A stretch of 64,000 nt of DNA, from assembly GCA_902363805.1 (NCBI GenBank), contig CABJBF010000006.1, positions 1 through 64,000 on the forward strand, in the 5' to 3' direction. This document shows positions 52,795 to 62,338 of the stretch, piece after piece (the first letter of the stretch is position 1; each line of letters begins with the position of its first letter). Source of the stretch: Eubacteriaceae bacterium (GTDB taxonomy: Bacteria > Bacillota > Clostridia > Lachnospirales > Lachnospiraceae). The notes beneath the pieces are model-generated. The model was given only the letters and a program-made list of their open reading frames with translations, searched no databases and had not been told where the DNA came from. A program made the position numbers and the translations under genes.

Positions 52795-52815
52795 TTTCCT
52801 AAAAAAATCAGGAAA
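52795..52815. promoter_or_regulatory. Inverted repeat upstream of GH13 gene
   Basis: TTTCCT, nine bases, AGGAAA, just before the GH13 ribosome site. It may be an operator or a small leader hairpin. The rest of the 456-bp gap to ftsH contains the terminator at 52956-52986 and AT-rich DNA. Confidence 0.35.
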
Positions 52816-52955
52816 TAAACATTACTTTTCAACTATCTGTTTGTAACTGTCATATATATATTATTTCATATATTATTCAATATCTTATTCCAAACCTACT
52901 CACTAAATTATATTACATATTTGCATAAATTGGTGCTATTAATTTTTATACAAAA

Positions 52956-52986
52956 CAAAAAGGACAGCTGCTACTGCTGTCCTTTT
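52956..52986. terminator. Terminator of ftsH operon
   Basis: GGACAGC (52962-52968) and GCTGTCC (52976-52982) form a 7-bp stem with TTTTTG on the minus side and TTTTC on the plus side. Confidence 0.8.
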
Positions 52987-53219
52987 CGGAGAAGGTATTC
53001 GTTTTTTCTTTGGGGTGTAGCAAAAAAAACTATATAATGTATTGGGGGGTTTTACAATAATTATTATAGCATAAAATCAACTGTTGTAAAGCGTTTTGTT
53101 ACCGATAACAACACTTTTTATCTTTTGCACAATTTATTATTGTTTATTATTATTTTTTATTAATATTTTATACAATTTCTTATTTTTTAAAACATTTTTA
53201 TTAGTCATTATTACTTTTG

Positions 53220-55028
53220 TCAAAAAATACTTTCAAATTCCTGTTGGTTTATCTTCTCTTTTTCGATCAACATTTGAGCACATTTTTGTAATTGTTCCAT
53301 ATGATCTTCGATAATTTTTTTAGCATCTTTGTAACATGTATCAATGATATTTTTTACTTCTTCATCAATTACTGATGCTGTATGTTCTGCATATCCTTTT
53401 GACTGTGCTAAATCACGTCCAATAAATACTTCTTCAGAATCATTATCATAATTTATTAAACCTAATCTGTCAGAAAATCCATATTTTGTAACCATTGCCT
53501 TAGCCATTGCAGTTGCCTGTTTAATATCTTGAGATGCTCCTGTTGTAATATCATCAAGAATTATTTCTTCCGCAATTCTTCCACCAAGGCTTACCATTAT
53601 TTCCTGAATCATATGTCCTTTTGTATCAAACATTTCATCTTTTTCAGGTAATGGCATTGTATAACCTGCTGCTCCTGCTCCTGTTGGAATAACTGAAACC
53701 GTATGAACAGGTCCTACGTCAGGCAATACATGGAATAAAATTGCATGGCCTGCTTCGTGATAAGCTGTAATACGTTTCTCTTTGTCAGAAATAATTTTAC
53801 TCTTCTTTTCTTTTCCAACCCCAACTTTAATAAGTGCTTTATCAATATCTTCCTGAATAATAAATGCTCTGTCAGATTTTGCTGCAATAATAGCCGCTTC
53901 ATTTAAGAGGTTTTCCAAATCAGCTCCTGTAAATCCTGATGTAATCTGTGCGATTTTTTCCAAATCAACATCCTCGCCTAACGGCTTATTCTTTGCATGA
54001 ACTTCAAGTATTCCCTTTCTGCCTACAACATCAGGTCTTCCTACTAATACTTTTCTGTCAAATCGTCCCGGTCTTAAAATAGCCGGATCAAGAATATCTA
54101 CTCTGTTAGTAGCTGCCATAACAATGATACCTTCATTAACACCAAATCCGTCCATTTCTACAAGCATCTGGTTTAATGTCTGTTCACGTTCATCATGGCC
54201 ACCACCCATTCCTGTTCCCCTTCGTCTGGCAACAGCATCGATTTCATCGATAAATATAATACATGGTGCATTTTTCTTTGCTTCCGCAAATAAATCTCTT
54301 ACTCTGGAAGCACCTACACCTACAAACATTTCCACAAAATCAGAACCTGAGATTGTAAAAAAAGGCACCTTAGCTTCACCTGCAACAGCTTTTGCTAATA
54401 ATGTCTTACCTGTTCCCGGAGGGCCTTCTAATAAAACACCCTTTGGAATTCTTGCTCCTAAATCTATATATTTTTTAGGATTCTTTAGGAAATCTACAAT
54501 TTCTTCAAGTTCTTCTTTTTCTTCAATAAGACCTGCAACATTTGAGAAATTAATATTTTTAACATCAAGTACAAGTCTTGCGCGGCTCTTACCAAAGTTA
54601 GCCATTTTTGCATTGCCTGCATTGGCACTACCATTCATAACCATAATAATAACAATTACAACACCTGCCATTAATAGCACCTGTATAATTGATATCATCA
54701 ATGAATTATCACCTGCAACATCAGTAACTGTAGGCTTAACATCTGTATCTATTTCATCTATATCACTAATTACTTTATTTACATCTGTTACATATACTAC
54801 TTTTCTTGATTTATCCTTTGATAAAACAACAACAATACTTCCTGATGGCACCTCATTATTTTGTCTGATTGTAACTTCTGATACATTTCCAGCCTTTAAA
54901 TCAGTAATAAAATCATTATATTTATAATCACTGTCTTTCGTTGAAAATGTTGAAAATGCATACATACCTATAATCATTAATGCTATAACTATAAAGTAAA
55001 TTCTAAATCCTCTTGAACTATTCTTCAA
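53220..55028 (-). CDS. ftsH: ATP-dependent zinc metalloprotease FtsH
   Basis: FtsH is a membrane AAA protease that degrades misfolded and regulatory membrane proteins. Its 602 residues have two TM helices (about 8-26 and 110-132) around an extracytoplasmic domain. Next come the AAA module with Walker [15 protein letters not shown], Walker [13 protein letters not shown], the pore motif [12 protein letters not shown] and the second-region ILRPGRFDR. The zinc protease motif is [10 protein letters not shown]. The frame extends to 55082, but a TTG at 55028 sits five bases after GGAGGTG, so translation very likely begins there. It follows hpt in the core operon. Confidence 0.96.
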   Translation of the reverse strand: MKNSSRGFRIYFIVIALMIIGMYAFSTFSTKDSDYKYNDFITDLKAGNVSEVTIRQNNEVPSGSIVVVLSKDKSRKVVYVTDVNKVISDIDEIDTDVKPTVTDVAGDNSLMISIIQVLLMAGVVIVIIMVMNGSANAGNAKMANFGKSRARLVLDVKNINFSNVAGLIEEKEELEEIVDFLKNPKKYIDLGARIPKGVLLEGPPGTGKTLLAKAVAGEAKVPFFTISGSDFVEMFVGVGASRVRDLFAEAKKNAPCIIFIDEIDAVARRRGTGMGGGHDEREQTLNQMLVEMDGFGVNEGIIVMAATNRVDILDPAILRPGRFDRKVLVGRPDVVGRKGILEVHAKNKPLGEDVDLEKIAQITSGFTGADLENLLNEAAIIAAKSDRAFIIQEDIDKALIKVGVGKEKKSKIISDKEKRITAYHEAGHAILFHVLPDVGPVHTVSVIPTGAGAAGYTMPLPEKDEMFDTKGHMIQEIMVSLGGRIAEEIILDDITTGASQDIKQATAMAKAMVTKYGFSDRLGLINYDNDSEEVFIGRDLAQSKGYAEHTASVIDEEVKNIIDTCYKDAKKIIEDHMEQLQKCAQMLIEKEKINQQEFESIF

Positions 55029-55122
55029 TTTTTCACCTCCTATGGTAGTATTTTGTATCGCTGTCAGTAAAATTTCACGCATCCGTCATCTTAATCGGAG
55101 GCAAATTTTTTTGAATATTAAA

Positions 55123-55644
55123 TTACTCTTCAACAACGCCTACAAAAGGTAAGTCTCTGTACTTCTGGTCGTAGTCAAGCCCATAGCCTACTACAAATTT
55201 ATCTTCTATTTCAAACCCTGTATAATCAACATGAACATCTACTTCTCTTCTTGATGGTTTATCAAGAAGTGTTGTTACTGCAATGCTTGCAGGCTTTCTT
55301 TCTTTTAACAACGGTATTAACTTGTTTAATGTATTGCCTGAATCAATGATATCTTCAACAACAATTACATTTAATCCTTCTATATCATGATCCAAATCTT
55401 TTTTGATTTTAATATCACCTGTACTTACAGTACCTGAGCCATAACTTGATACACTCATAAAATCAAGAGTTACCGGTATTGATATTCTCTTGGCTAATTC
55501 GCATGTATAAAAAACGCTTCCTTTTAAGATGCAAATGAGACGAACAGATTTTCCTTTATAATCTTCGCTAATCTGCTTTGCAATCTCTCTAACTCTTTTA
55601 TCAATTTGTTCTTCACTAATCATTTCCTCGATATGACTTGCCAT
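55123..55644 (-). CDS. hpt: Hypoxanthine phosphoribosyltransferase
   Basis: A 173-residue purine-salvage enzyme making IMP or GMP from the base and PRPP. The PRPP motif VIVVEDIIDSGNTL is at residues about 93-106, with SVSSYGSGTVSTGDI (flexible loop) before it and the base-binding DKFVVGYGLDYDQKYRDLPFVG at the C-terminus. Length is normal. It lies 20 bp after tilS and before ftsH, the order seen widely in Firmicutes (tilS-hpt-ftsH). Confidence 0.96.
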   Translation of the reverse strand: MASHIEEMISEEQIDKRVREIAKQISEDYKGKSVRLICILKGSVFYTCELAKRISIPVTLDFMSVSSYGSGTVSTGDIKIKKDLDHDIEGLNVIVVEDIIDSGNTLNKLIPLLKERKPASIAVTTLLDKPSRREVDVHVDYTGFEIEDKFVVGYGLDYDQKYRDLPFVGVVEE

Positions 55645-55664
55645 TTTCTTCTCTCCTTTGTTTT

Positions 55665-57044
55665 TTAATTATAAAATTCAATCTTAATTATGTTTCTAGT
55701 ATTACTGTTGACTTTATAGTAACTACTCATTCTATATCCGACTATCCACACTATATGATTTCCATCGGCCAATAGTAATACTTTATCTCTGTCTTCTTTA
55801 GGAATTTTTTCATTGATAAAATATTCTTTCAGTTTCTTTTTACTTCCGAAATCATTTACTACAAGGTAATCACCCTCTTTACGATTCCGTAAGGTTAACG
55901 AACCTATTTTATCATAATCAATCCATTTAGTATACAGTAATTCCTGTATATCATCTACTGAAAATCCGTTGTTTTCGAAGTTTATTTTAAATTTTCCATT
56001 ATACGGATTCTCGTTTATAAGTTCATTATTTACAATAATTGGAATCTCCTTAATTTTTTCATTTTTTATATCGGATAAATCCGAAAGTAGAATTCCCTTA
56101 TACTTTTTTATTGCTTTGATATTATAAGGCAAATTAACTGACTTTGACACTTCAAGCTTTGCCAAATTTATAATACTTTCAACGTGCGCCGCCGTTACAT
56201 CTTTTAATTTTCCTGCTTTTTTCTCAATTCCTTTTCTGACAATCCTTTTTGCTATAGCCGGATGAATTTCAAAAGCCTTTAATGAGATGAATATTCCTTC
56301 TTCATTTTCGTCTACATATTCATCATATGTCTTATTTGTTTCGATCTCTAAATAATCTTCTATTTCTCCTAACATTTTTCCAGCATTTACAATATTATAT
56401 TCAGCTTTTTTATTTATATTTTCTTTTGTATACGGAATCAATTCTAATCTAAGCTTATTTCTGCTATATTCTGTCTCAAAATTTGTTTTATCTGTCCTAT
56501 ATGATATATGATTTTCTTCAAGATATTTTTCAATCTCTTTTCTTGATACACAAAGCAGTGGCCTTACAATATTATCACGCTGCATAGGGATACCCGAAAT
56601 TCCTTTTATTCCGGTTCCTCTAAAAAGATTAAACAAAATAGTTTCACTGTTATCATTCAAATTATGTGCCACCGATATTTTATTTGCATTATATTTCTCC
56701 TGCACTTTTGCAAAACATTCATATCTGCAGACTCTTCCTGCCTCCTCCTCTGACATTCCTCTAGATATTGCCTCTTTTTTAGCATCTATATGAAAAATTT
56801 CACACGGAATATGCTCTTTGTCACAAATTTTTCTAACATATTCCATATCTTCATCTGCTTCTTTACCTCTGATATGATGATGTACATGAACCGCTACAAG
56901 TTTTAAATTAATAAATTTGCTTATTTCTTTTAGTACATATAGCATACAAATGGAATCAGCGCCTCCGGATACTCCCAGAACGACGCTGTCTCCATTTTGC
57001 AGCATATTGTTTTCTTTAATAAAATTCAATACTTTTTTTATCAT
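55665..57044 (-). CDS. tilS: tRNA(Ile)-lysidine synthetase TilS
   Basis: TilS changes cytidine 34 of the AUA-reading tRNA-Ile to lysidine. The 459-residue chain has the PP-loop VVLGVSGGADSICMLYVL, VHVHHHIRGKEADEDMEYV, ISVAHNLNDNSETILFNLFRGTG and the C-terminal TilS domain (LTLRNRKEGDYLVV; KLKEYFINEKIPKEDRDKV). The frame opens at 57110, but neither that ATG nor the one at 57044 has a ribosome site. A consensus-like promoter places the start of transcription at the A of the 57044 ATG, so a leaderless start there is most likely. Confidence 0.93.
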   Translation of the reverse strand: MIKKVLNFIKENNMLQNGDSVVLGVSGGADSICMLYVLKEISKFINLKLVAVHVHHHIRGKEADEDMEYVRKICDKEHIPCEIFHIDAKKEAISRGMSEEEAGRVCRYECFAKVQEKYNANKISVAHNLNDNSETILFNLFRGTGIKGISGIPMQRDNIVRPLLCVSRKEIEKYLEENHISYRTDKTNFETEYSRNKLRLELIPYTKENINKKAEYNIVNAGKMLGEIEDYLEIETNKTYDEYVDENEEGIFISLKAFEIHPAIAKRIVRKGIEKKAGKLKDVTAAHVESIINLAKLEVSKSVNLPYNIKAIKKYKGILLSDLSDIKNEKIKEIPIIVNNELINENPYNGKFKINFENNGFSVDDIQELLYTKWIDYDKIGSLTLRNRKEGDYLVVNDFGSKKKLKEYFINEKIPKEDRDKVLLLADGNHIVWIVGYRMSSYYKVNSNTRNIIKIEFYN

Positions 57045-57050
57045 ATTTTT

Positions 57051-57079
57051 AATATACTGTATGCTTATTCTAAAGTCAA
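57051..57079 (-). promoter_or_regulatory. Promoter giving a probable leaderless tilS transcript
   Basis: Minus-strand TTGACT (57079-57074), 17 bp, TATATT (57056-57051), then AAAAAT and the ATG at 57044. The first base of the start codon is seven bases after the -10 box, where transcription normally begins. No Shine-Dalgarno sequence is present. Confidence 0.6.
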
Positions 57080-57172
57080 ACAACCCGGTTAAATCGTTTA
57101 ATATTTTCATCTATCTGTTACTTTGATTGTCATAAAATACCTTAAATCAATAATTTATGTGATATTCTTGTT

Positions 57173-58876
57173 TTAATGCTTTCGCCATATTCCTGTCACA
57201 AGAACCGTCATATCATCTTTTGGCACTCCACCCGACAGTTTTATCGCCTCATTCATAATAATAAGTGCCATTTCTTTTGGATTATTACTCTCTATATCCA
57301 TTATCACATTTGCCATCTCCTTTTCTTTATCATCGCACTGCAATGATTCCACTATTCCATCTGAAATCATTATTACAAAATCACCGTCATACAATTTTTT
57401 AGTTATAGTCTCAACATCCACCTCATTTAAAACTCCTATTGGTAAAGATGTTGACTTTATACATTCTACCCAGTTTCCTCTTTTTATAAACGTGCATGCA
57501 GCACCTGACTTCAAAAATCTACATGTTCCCGAATATAGATCAATCATTCCCATGTCGACCGTAGTAGAAATATCCCATCCGCTTTTTGTCAGCAAAACCG
57601 AATTAATAAGCCTTAATATTGTATTTTCATTCAGTCCACTGTCCATAAACTGTTCCAACAAATCAATTATGATTCCACTATACTCATTTGCAACACTTCC
57701 TGAGCCCATACCATCACATATGCTCATAAATGTCTGTCCTTTATCTAACACAAGATACGTAAAATTATCCCCTGAAACCTGTTCATTTCTTTTAACTGTT
57801 TTTGCACTCCCCTGTAATGTGTGAAAATTTACCTCCTCTAATAACTGAAATTTTCCATATTCTAATGGTATATTTCCATATTCTAAGTTTACCATTCTCA
57901 TCTTTTTGCCAACCACCTGACTTATTATATCCGTCATCATTCTAACCGTAGCTTTTGCCCTCTTCTTCTTTTTGGCATAAAACTCTACCTCTATATATTC
58001 TTTCTCATTTTTCACCACCCTTATTTTCTTTGCATATATTTTTTTCTCTCTGAATTTTCGTTGTATTTTTTCTGCCATTCTGTCTGTAAGTAAATTTTCA
58101 CTAATTGCCGGTCTCAAAAATTTTTCCACAATTTTACTTACTTCATTAAATTGTGATGCCATGGCTTCCCTCGTTTCCACCATTTTGCTAAACCACAAAT
58201 AATTAAGCCTTGCTCTTTCCATATACTGTATTTCACTATTCGCACATCCGCTACACACACACTCATTTATATGCTTTTCCAAATATTCGTTTTGAAAATT
58301 TTCATTATACTCACTGTTTATATACTGCATTTTAGAAGCTATTCCCTTAAAAGCTTTCGCCGTTTTTAACACCTGCTCCGCATCTACATTTTGCATACCA
58401 TCATCTATTGGCGATAATTTTTTCTGAACCATAAATTTATTTATTCCATATGCAAATATTATGGTTGTTGACCAGTTAAGCATTATTATCGGAATATATG
58501 TAAGCATTTTAAATGTACTCCAATGAAGCGATGCCATATTATTCATATAAAAATCTGCTCCCTCCATAACAACCATTGTCATAACCGAAATTCCTGCCAA
58601 AATAAACGGATTTGGATTCTTTGTCCATTTCTTATATAAATTAATACACACATATGTCATCAAAATTATCATTGTATACTTGCACATCGGCAAAAATCCC
58701 TGATAAAAATATATTCCCCCTGCCATAACCGGTGCTATCACTACTCCAAATGCAGGCAATATGTTTCCCGCACTATACCATGCCAAAGCTATAGGATTAC
58801 AGCCAAAAAATGTAATTCCTGTTACTGCCCAGGATATCATAAGTAAAAATAATGGTTTCAATACCTTTTGCGTCAT
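57173..58876 (-). CDS. spoIIE: SpoIIE-like membrane PP2C phosphatase
   Basis: A 567-residue protein with about five TM helices (1-155), a cytoplasmic middle region with CVCSGCANSEIQY, and a C-terminal PP2C phosphatase domain (about 350-567). That domain has FMSICDGMGSGSVANEYSG, SGAACTFIKRGNWVECIKS and DFVIMISDGIVESL. SpoIIE dephosphorylates the anti-anti-sigma factor to release sigma-F in the forespore. It is shorter than the usual 800-residue SpoIIE, chiefly in the membrane part. A Spo0A box lies in the promoter. ATG at 58876 has a GGAGG site. Confidence 0.88.
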   Translation of the reverse strand: MTQKVLKPLFLLMISWAVTGITFFGCNPIALAWYSAGNILPAFGVVIAPVMAGGIYFYQGFLPMCKYTMIILMTYVCINLYKKWTKNPNPFILAGISVMTMVVMEGADFYMNNMASLHWSTFKMLTYIPIIMLNWSTTIIFAYGINKFMVQKKLSPIDDGMQNVDAEQVLKTAKAFKGIASKMQYINSEYNENFQNEYLEKHINECVCSGCANSEIQYMERARLNYLWFSKMVETREAMASQFNEVSKIVEKFLRPAISENLLTDRMAEKIQRKFREKKIYAKKIRVVKNEKEYIEVEFYAKKKKRAKATVRMMTDIISQVVGKKMRMVNLEYGNIPLEYGKFQLLEEVNFHTLQGSAKTVKRNEQVSGDNFTYLVLDKGQTFMSICDGMGSGSVANEYSGIIIDLLEQFMDSGLNENTILRLINSVLLTKSGWDISTTVDMGMIDLYSGTCRFLKSGAACTFIKRGNWVECIKSTSLPIGVLNEVDVETITKKLYDGDFVIMISDGIVESLQCDDKEKEMANVIMDIESNNPKEMALIIMNEAIKLSGGVPKDDMTVLVTGIWRKH

Positions 58877-58906
58877 TAATCAATCCTCCATTTTTTTATT
58901 GACAAC

Positions 58907-58940
58907 AGTATATCGGATGTCAATATCCAAAATTGTCGAA
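58907..58940 (-). promoter_or_regulatory. spoIIE promoter region with Spo0A box
   Basis: A minus-strand -10 TATACT (58912-58907) has no good -35 at 17 bp. TGTCGAA (58934-58940, plus strand), an exact 0A box, lies about 22-28 bp upstream of the -10, the position at which Spo0A~P activates spoIIE in Bacillus. Confidence 0.65.
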
Positions 58941-58979
58941 TCATAACCTTATGTTCCTTAGACTTTTTGACATTTTTTC

Positions 58980-59075
58980 CTTTTAAACTTTTATAGACCT
59001 CCCTGGTCAAAAGGTCTAAGTTCACATGAATTTGTTCATAAGCGGGTTAAAGCCAAATTCATATAAACATCAAGT
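58980..59075. other. Two hairpins in the 58877-59352 gap
   Basis: TAGACCT/AGGTCTA (about 58995-59020) and ATGAATTTG/CAAATTCAT (about 59025-59065) follow one another in the 476-bp gap between divIC and spoIIE. They may end the divIC transcript. Farther on (about 59200-59305) two degenerate copies of a GAAAC..ATTTTAAA tract are seen. No gene is visible. Confidence 0.4.
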
Positions 59076-59352
59076 ATATTATACAAACATGAGCTTACTC
59101 ATAAGTAAATAAAAGACTTTTTAATCTGTCCAAATACGAGCAAAAAAAAGAAGCTGACCTTTAAAGTAAATGCAAAAAGTTAAATTATCTTATAACTATT
59201 AATTCCATATACTTTTAAAATCAGTTTCTTTTTTAATTATATAGAAATAAACCTCTTTTTATTATATTAATATAAACATCTTTAAAATTGGTTTCTTTTG
59301 TATTTAGGAAAATTTGCTTTGTAAATCGCTTTCTTACTTATTTCCTACAGCT

Positions 59353-59751
59353 TTAGTCTTCCGGCTTAAAGATTACTTCATCCGGATACACTAATCCCAT
59401 CTTTCTTGCCATTTCTTCTATATATTCGTCTGTCTTAACGTAGTCTTCTTTTTCTTTTAATTCATCTGATAATTCTAATTGATCATTATATTCCTGCGTA
59501 AGTTCTTTTTTCTGTTTCTTTAAATCTGATAACGTTCCATATGCATTAAATGTCTGTACAATTAAAATAACACAGAACATAATAACTACAAGGCTTATTC
59601 CAACTATCATGCCTCTGTTATCGTTTCTTTTCTTACTCTTACTTACTCTGCTCACTCTGGAAGTAGCAGTGCTTTTCCTTGGTTTTCTTACCTGTTGTCC
59701 GTTTTGCTGTCTGCGTTGCATGCTTTCCTGTGGCTTTCTTTTTTCCGACAT
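59353..59751 (-). CDS. divIC: Septum formation initiator DivIC/FtsB type
   Basis: A 132-residue bitopic membrane protein of the division site: basic cytoplasmic N-terminus (1-45), one TM helix (GMIVGISLVVIMFCVILIVQ, about 46-66), then an extracytoplasmic coiled coil (LSDLKKQKKELTQEYNDQLELSDELKEKE) and the MARKMGLVYPDEV tail typical of DivIC. The ATG at 59751 is preceded by AGGTGA. Its first 64 bp overlap the end of yabQ in another frame. Confidence 0.9.
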   Translation of the reverse strand: MSEKRKPQESMQRRQQNGQQVRKPRKSTATSRVSRVSKSKKRNDNRGMIVGISLVVIMFCVILIVQTFNAYGTLSDLKKQKKELTQEYNDQLELSDELKEKEDYVKTDEYIEEMARKMGLVYPDEVIFKPED

Positions 59752-60155
59752 CTACTCACCTTATTTCCTTTTGCAAACTTTTCTTTTATTTTCGTCTTTC
59801 TTAGTTTAATTCGTTTCCCTGCTTTTTTCAATGGTTTTAACAAAGTCCTAATTATCTTTTCCAAAACTTTCGAAATTTTCAGCACTAATTTTCTTCCTAC
59901 TACTATTTCATAAACTGCCATTGCCAAAAGCATTCCAAATATAGGATACCATCTTAAATTTCCGTAATTTTTTTTAATCAACATACTAAAAAATATGTAA
60001 GCTACACATATCCAATATATAAAATCTTCAATAACCACTCTAATAAAATGTGGTTTAATAAGATTTCTTATTATCCTTATAGCATCGTATACAATTGCAA
60101 ATATTATTCCGCAATATAATGAAGTAAAAAGTAAAATAAGTTCATCTTTAATCAT
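59688..60155 (-). CDS. yabQ: Sporulation cortex protein YabQ
   Basis: A 155-residue membrane protein of the YabQ family, needed for spore cortex formation. It opens with DELILLFTSLYCGIIFAIVYDAIRIIRN and has about four TM helices in the first 90 residues, then a long Lys/Arg-rich cytoplasmic tail. The start overlaps the yabP stop by 4 bp. The basic tail extends 64 bp into divIC, which is longer than a usual operon overlap. Confidence 0.88.
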   Translation of the reverse strand: MIKDELILLFTSLYCGIIFAIVYDAIRIIRNLIKPHFIRVVIEDFIYWICVAYIFFSMLIKKNYGNLRWYPIFGMLLAMAVYEIVVGRKLVLKISKVLEKIIRTLLKPLKKAGKRIKLRKTKIKEKFAKGNKVSRCRKKESHRKACNADSKTDNR

Positions 60156-60448
60156 TTAAACATCCTTTTAAGCATGCTTTCTTTTTTTCTTTTATATGAT
60201 GAGATTTCGGAATATTCCATGCTGTCCACAGTTCCTTCAATCTCTAATTCACCTTTTTCTATACTTAACCTATTTACTTTTAAATCCTCACCTTTAATAG
60301 TCAGAATTCCCATTGTCGTTTCAAGTAATACCTCTTTTGTATCAAAAGAAATAACATCCTCGACCCCTGTAATCTCCATTGATTTCCTGTTAAGCATCAT
60401 AAGTTTATGAGCTTTGGAAATATTATCATTCTCCACTAAATCACCCAC
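60152..60448 (-). CDS. yabP: Sporulation protein YabP
   Basis: A 98-residue soluble YabP-family protein that works with YabQ in spore coat/cortex assembly. The segment SMEITGVEDVISFDTKEVLLETTMGILTIKGEDLKVNRLSIEKGELEIEG is the family core. The start is GTG at 60448 or, with better ribosome-site spacing (GGGTG), GTG at 60436. It leads the yabP-yabQ-divIC operon. Confidence 0.9.
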   Translation of the reverse strand: MGDLVENDNISKAHKLMMLNRKSMEITGVEDVISFDTKEVLLETTMGILTIKGEDLKVNRLSIEKGELEIEGTVDSMEYSEISSYKRKKESMLKRMFK

Positions 60449-60504
60449 ATAGCTATACTTACATAAATATATGAAACTCTTTTTTTATTTATACTAACTA
60501 AAAA

Positions 60505-60540
60505 ACAATCCGTAGGTATCAAAGCTAGAGCTTTTGACCC
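60505..60540 (+). repeat. Dispersed hairpin repeat, copy C
   Basis: ACAATCCGTAGGTATCAAAG followed by CTAGAGCTTTTGACCC. It matches the hairpin half of copies A (20723) and B (62686). TCAAAGC and GCTTTTGA pair across a short loop. Confidence 0.65.
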
Positions 60541-60645
60541 AAACATCTAAGTTTATATTTCTATCAAATATTTTCTGTATGGGCTAATTTAGGCACTCTT
60601 TTATTAGATGCATTAGTACATTTATATTTGTATACTATCTTAAAT

Positions 60646-60888
60646 TTATGTCAAATCTTTGTACATTTCTGTAGCATCTTCTTTTTTTACGGTTTCATTC
60701 AAATTTAATACCTGAACTTTAACCGTTCTCTGTCCAAATTGAATTTCAATTATATCGTTAATCTTAACATCATAAGAAGCTTTTACAGGCTTCCCATTCA
60801 CTATTACTCTTCCTGCATCACAAGCTTCATTAGCTACTGTTCTTCTTTTAATAATTCTTGATACTTTTAAGTATTTATCTATTCTCAT
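60646..60888 (-). CDS. rqcP: S4-domain RNA-binding protein RqcP/YabO
   Basis: An 80-residue S4-fold protein (MRIDKYLKVSRIIKRRTVANEACDAGRVIVNGKPVK, then DIIEIQFGQRTVKVQVLNL). In Bacillus the homologue YabO (RqcP) acts with RqcH in ribosome-associated quality control, helping alanine tailing of stalled chains. Its place between hup and yabP is the conserved Firmicute position. It has a GGAGG site. Confidence 0.92.
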   Translation of the reverse strand: MRIDKYLKVSRIIKRRTVANEACDAGRVIVNGKPVKASYDVKINDIIEIQFGQRTVKVQVLNLNETVKKEDATEMYKDLT

Positions 60889-61067
60889 GTTTCCTCCTGA
60901 TTTTGTTGTTAATTAGATATCCTTTTTTTTGCTATTATATTCATTAACCGAATATCTCTTCTGTTTTGCACAATTACATTATTAATTACATATCTTATAT
61001 TTTTTTGTAAATTTAATTATTTTATAATTTATTTCTAAACTTCATGATTAAAAAGCAGTATAAAATA

Positions 61068-61093
61068 AAGGGCTTTTGATAACAAAAGCCCTT
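61068..61093 (-). terminator. Terminator of hup
   Basis: AAGGGCTTTTG and CAAAAGCCCTT form an 11-bp stem with a 4-base loop, 30 bp after the hup stop; the flanking T-tract on the minus strand is short. Confidence 0.85.
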
Positions 61094-61122
61094 AAAATCA
61101 CTTATATATTTACTCTTTTAAA

Positions 61123-61395
61123 TTAGTTAAGAGCTTCTTTTAAAGCCTTACCTGCTTTGAACTTAGGTACATTAGCTGCAGCAATTGTGATTTTTTCCTT
61201 TGTTGCAGGGTTGATACCTTCACGAGCTGGTCTCTTAGAAACTTCAAAGTTACCGAATCCGATTAACTGTACTTTTTCACCCTTCTTCATTTCTTCTGTT
61301 ACAACGTCTGTAAAAGCCTTAACAGCCTTTGCTGCGTCTGTCTTTGATAATCCTGCTTCTTCAGCTACTGCTGCGATAAATTCTGTCTTGTTCAT
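61123..61395 (-). CDS. hup: DNA-binding protein HU
   Basis: A 90-residue nucleoid protein: MNKTEFIAAVAEEAGLSKTDAAKAVKAF forms the helical dimer part, and GFGNFEVSKRPAREGINPATKEKI the beta arms that grip DNA. Length and sequence are typical. It has a strong AGGAGG site and its own terminator, in keeping with high expression. Confidence 0.97.
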   Translation of the reverse strand: MNKTEFIAAVAEEAGLSKTDAAKAVKAFTDVVTEEMKKGEKVQLIGFGNFEVSKRPAREGINPATKEKITIAAANVPKFKAGKALKEALN

Positions 61396-61659
61396 GTTTA
61401 TATCCTCCTAAAAATTAGTTCAGAAACTACTTTAATTTCATGTGTTCCTGTAATATACGTTTTCCTCGCGTACTTCAATAAATTTTATACATCATTTACC
61501 CTTACTTTGTCAAGGTAATTTGCTTATTTTAAGGGGATTTCAGCCAAATTTTATGTGCATTTTTCATAAAACATTTTTTTGATTTTTTTCGAACTTTTAC
61601 GACTTATTTTTTTTAGCACAAAATTTTGTCATTTTAATTGTATTTTTACCCGTTTAAAT

Positions 61660-62208
61660 TTAAGACTCCATTTGCTTTCCTAAAAAATTTGCTGCAACTG
61701 CCGCTAACTTTTGTTCAGTTACCGATATTGGATTCTTTATGTCTTTTCCAATTATTGCAACCGCACCAACTGCATCTCCTTCACAGATAATCGGATATAT
61801 TACTTCACCCATAGATGGTTCTTCACCTTCCTCAATGATAGCTATCCCCTTTTTTAAACTATTATGAGTTGTAAAGACTTCACGTTCATCTATTAAGTTT
61901 TCTACATCCTTACTTATCTTCTTTCCTATGTTTTCTTTTTTAGCTCCACCTGATGCAGCAACAACCTGATCCCTGTCGCAAATCATAATCATTTGGCCTG
62001 ATGTCTGCCCTAACGCTTCCGCATATTGTTTTGCAAAATTGTCAAGTTCTCCAATTGGTGAATATTTTTTTAAAATGACCTCACCATCTCTATTTGTAAA
62101 AATCTCTAAAGGATCGCCTTCCCTTATTCTTAAAGTTCTTCTGATTTCCTTTGGAACAACAACTCTCCCCAATTCATCGATTCTTCGTACGATACCTGTC
62201 GCTTTCAT
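61660..62208 (-). CDS. spoVT: Stage V sporulation protein T
   Basis: A 182-residue AbrB-type regulator of forespore genes. The N-terminal swapped-hairpin DNA-binding domain (MKATGIVRRIDELGRVVVPKEIRRTLRIREGDPLEIF) is followed by a GAF domain (about 60-182). The frame begins at 62223, but the ATG at 62208 has GGAGG eight bases upstream. Upstream of hup is its usual location. Confidence 0.95.
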   Translation of the reverse strand: MKATGIVRRIDELGRVVVPKEIRRTLRIREGDPLEIFTNRDGEVILKKYSPIGELDNFAKQYAEALGQTSGQMIMICDRDQVVAASGGAKKENIGKKISKDVENLIDEREVFTTHNSLKKGIAIIEEGEEPSMGEVIYPIICEGDAVGAVAIIGKDIKNPISVTEQKLAAVAANFLGKQMES

Positions 62209-62338
62209 GTTATTATCCTCCATAACTAATCTTTTAAAGAATTTAATTTTTTCTTTAATGTAATTAAATCCTATTTTGCTAAATTTAAGTTATGGAGTTA
62301 GTATGTGGAAAACTTAAGATAATATTCTTAATTTTACT

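Noticed and set aside
54124..54927. 267-codon plus-strand frame opposite ftsH
   Set aside because: It is the antisense shadow of a highly conserved gene, has no ribosome site and its translation resembles no protein.
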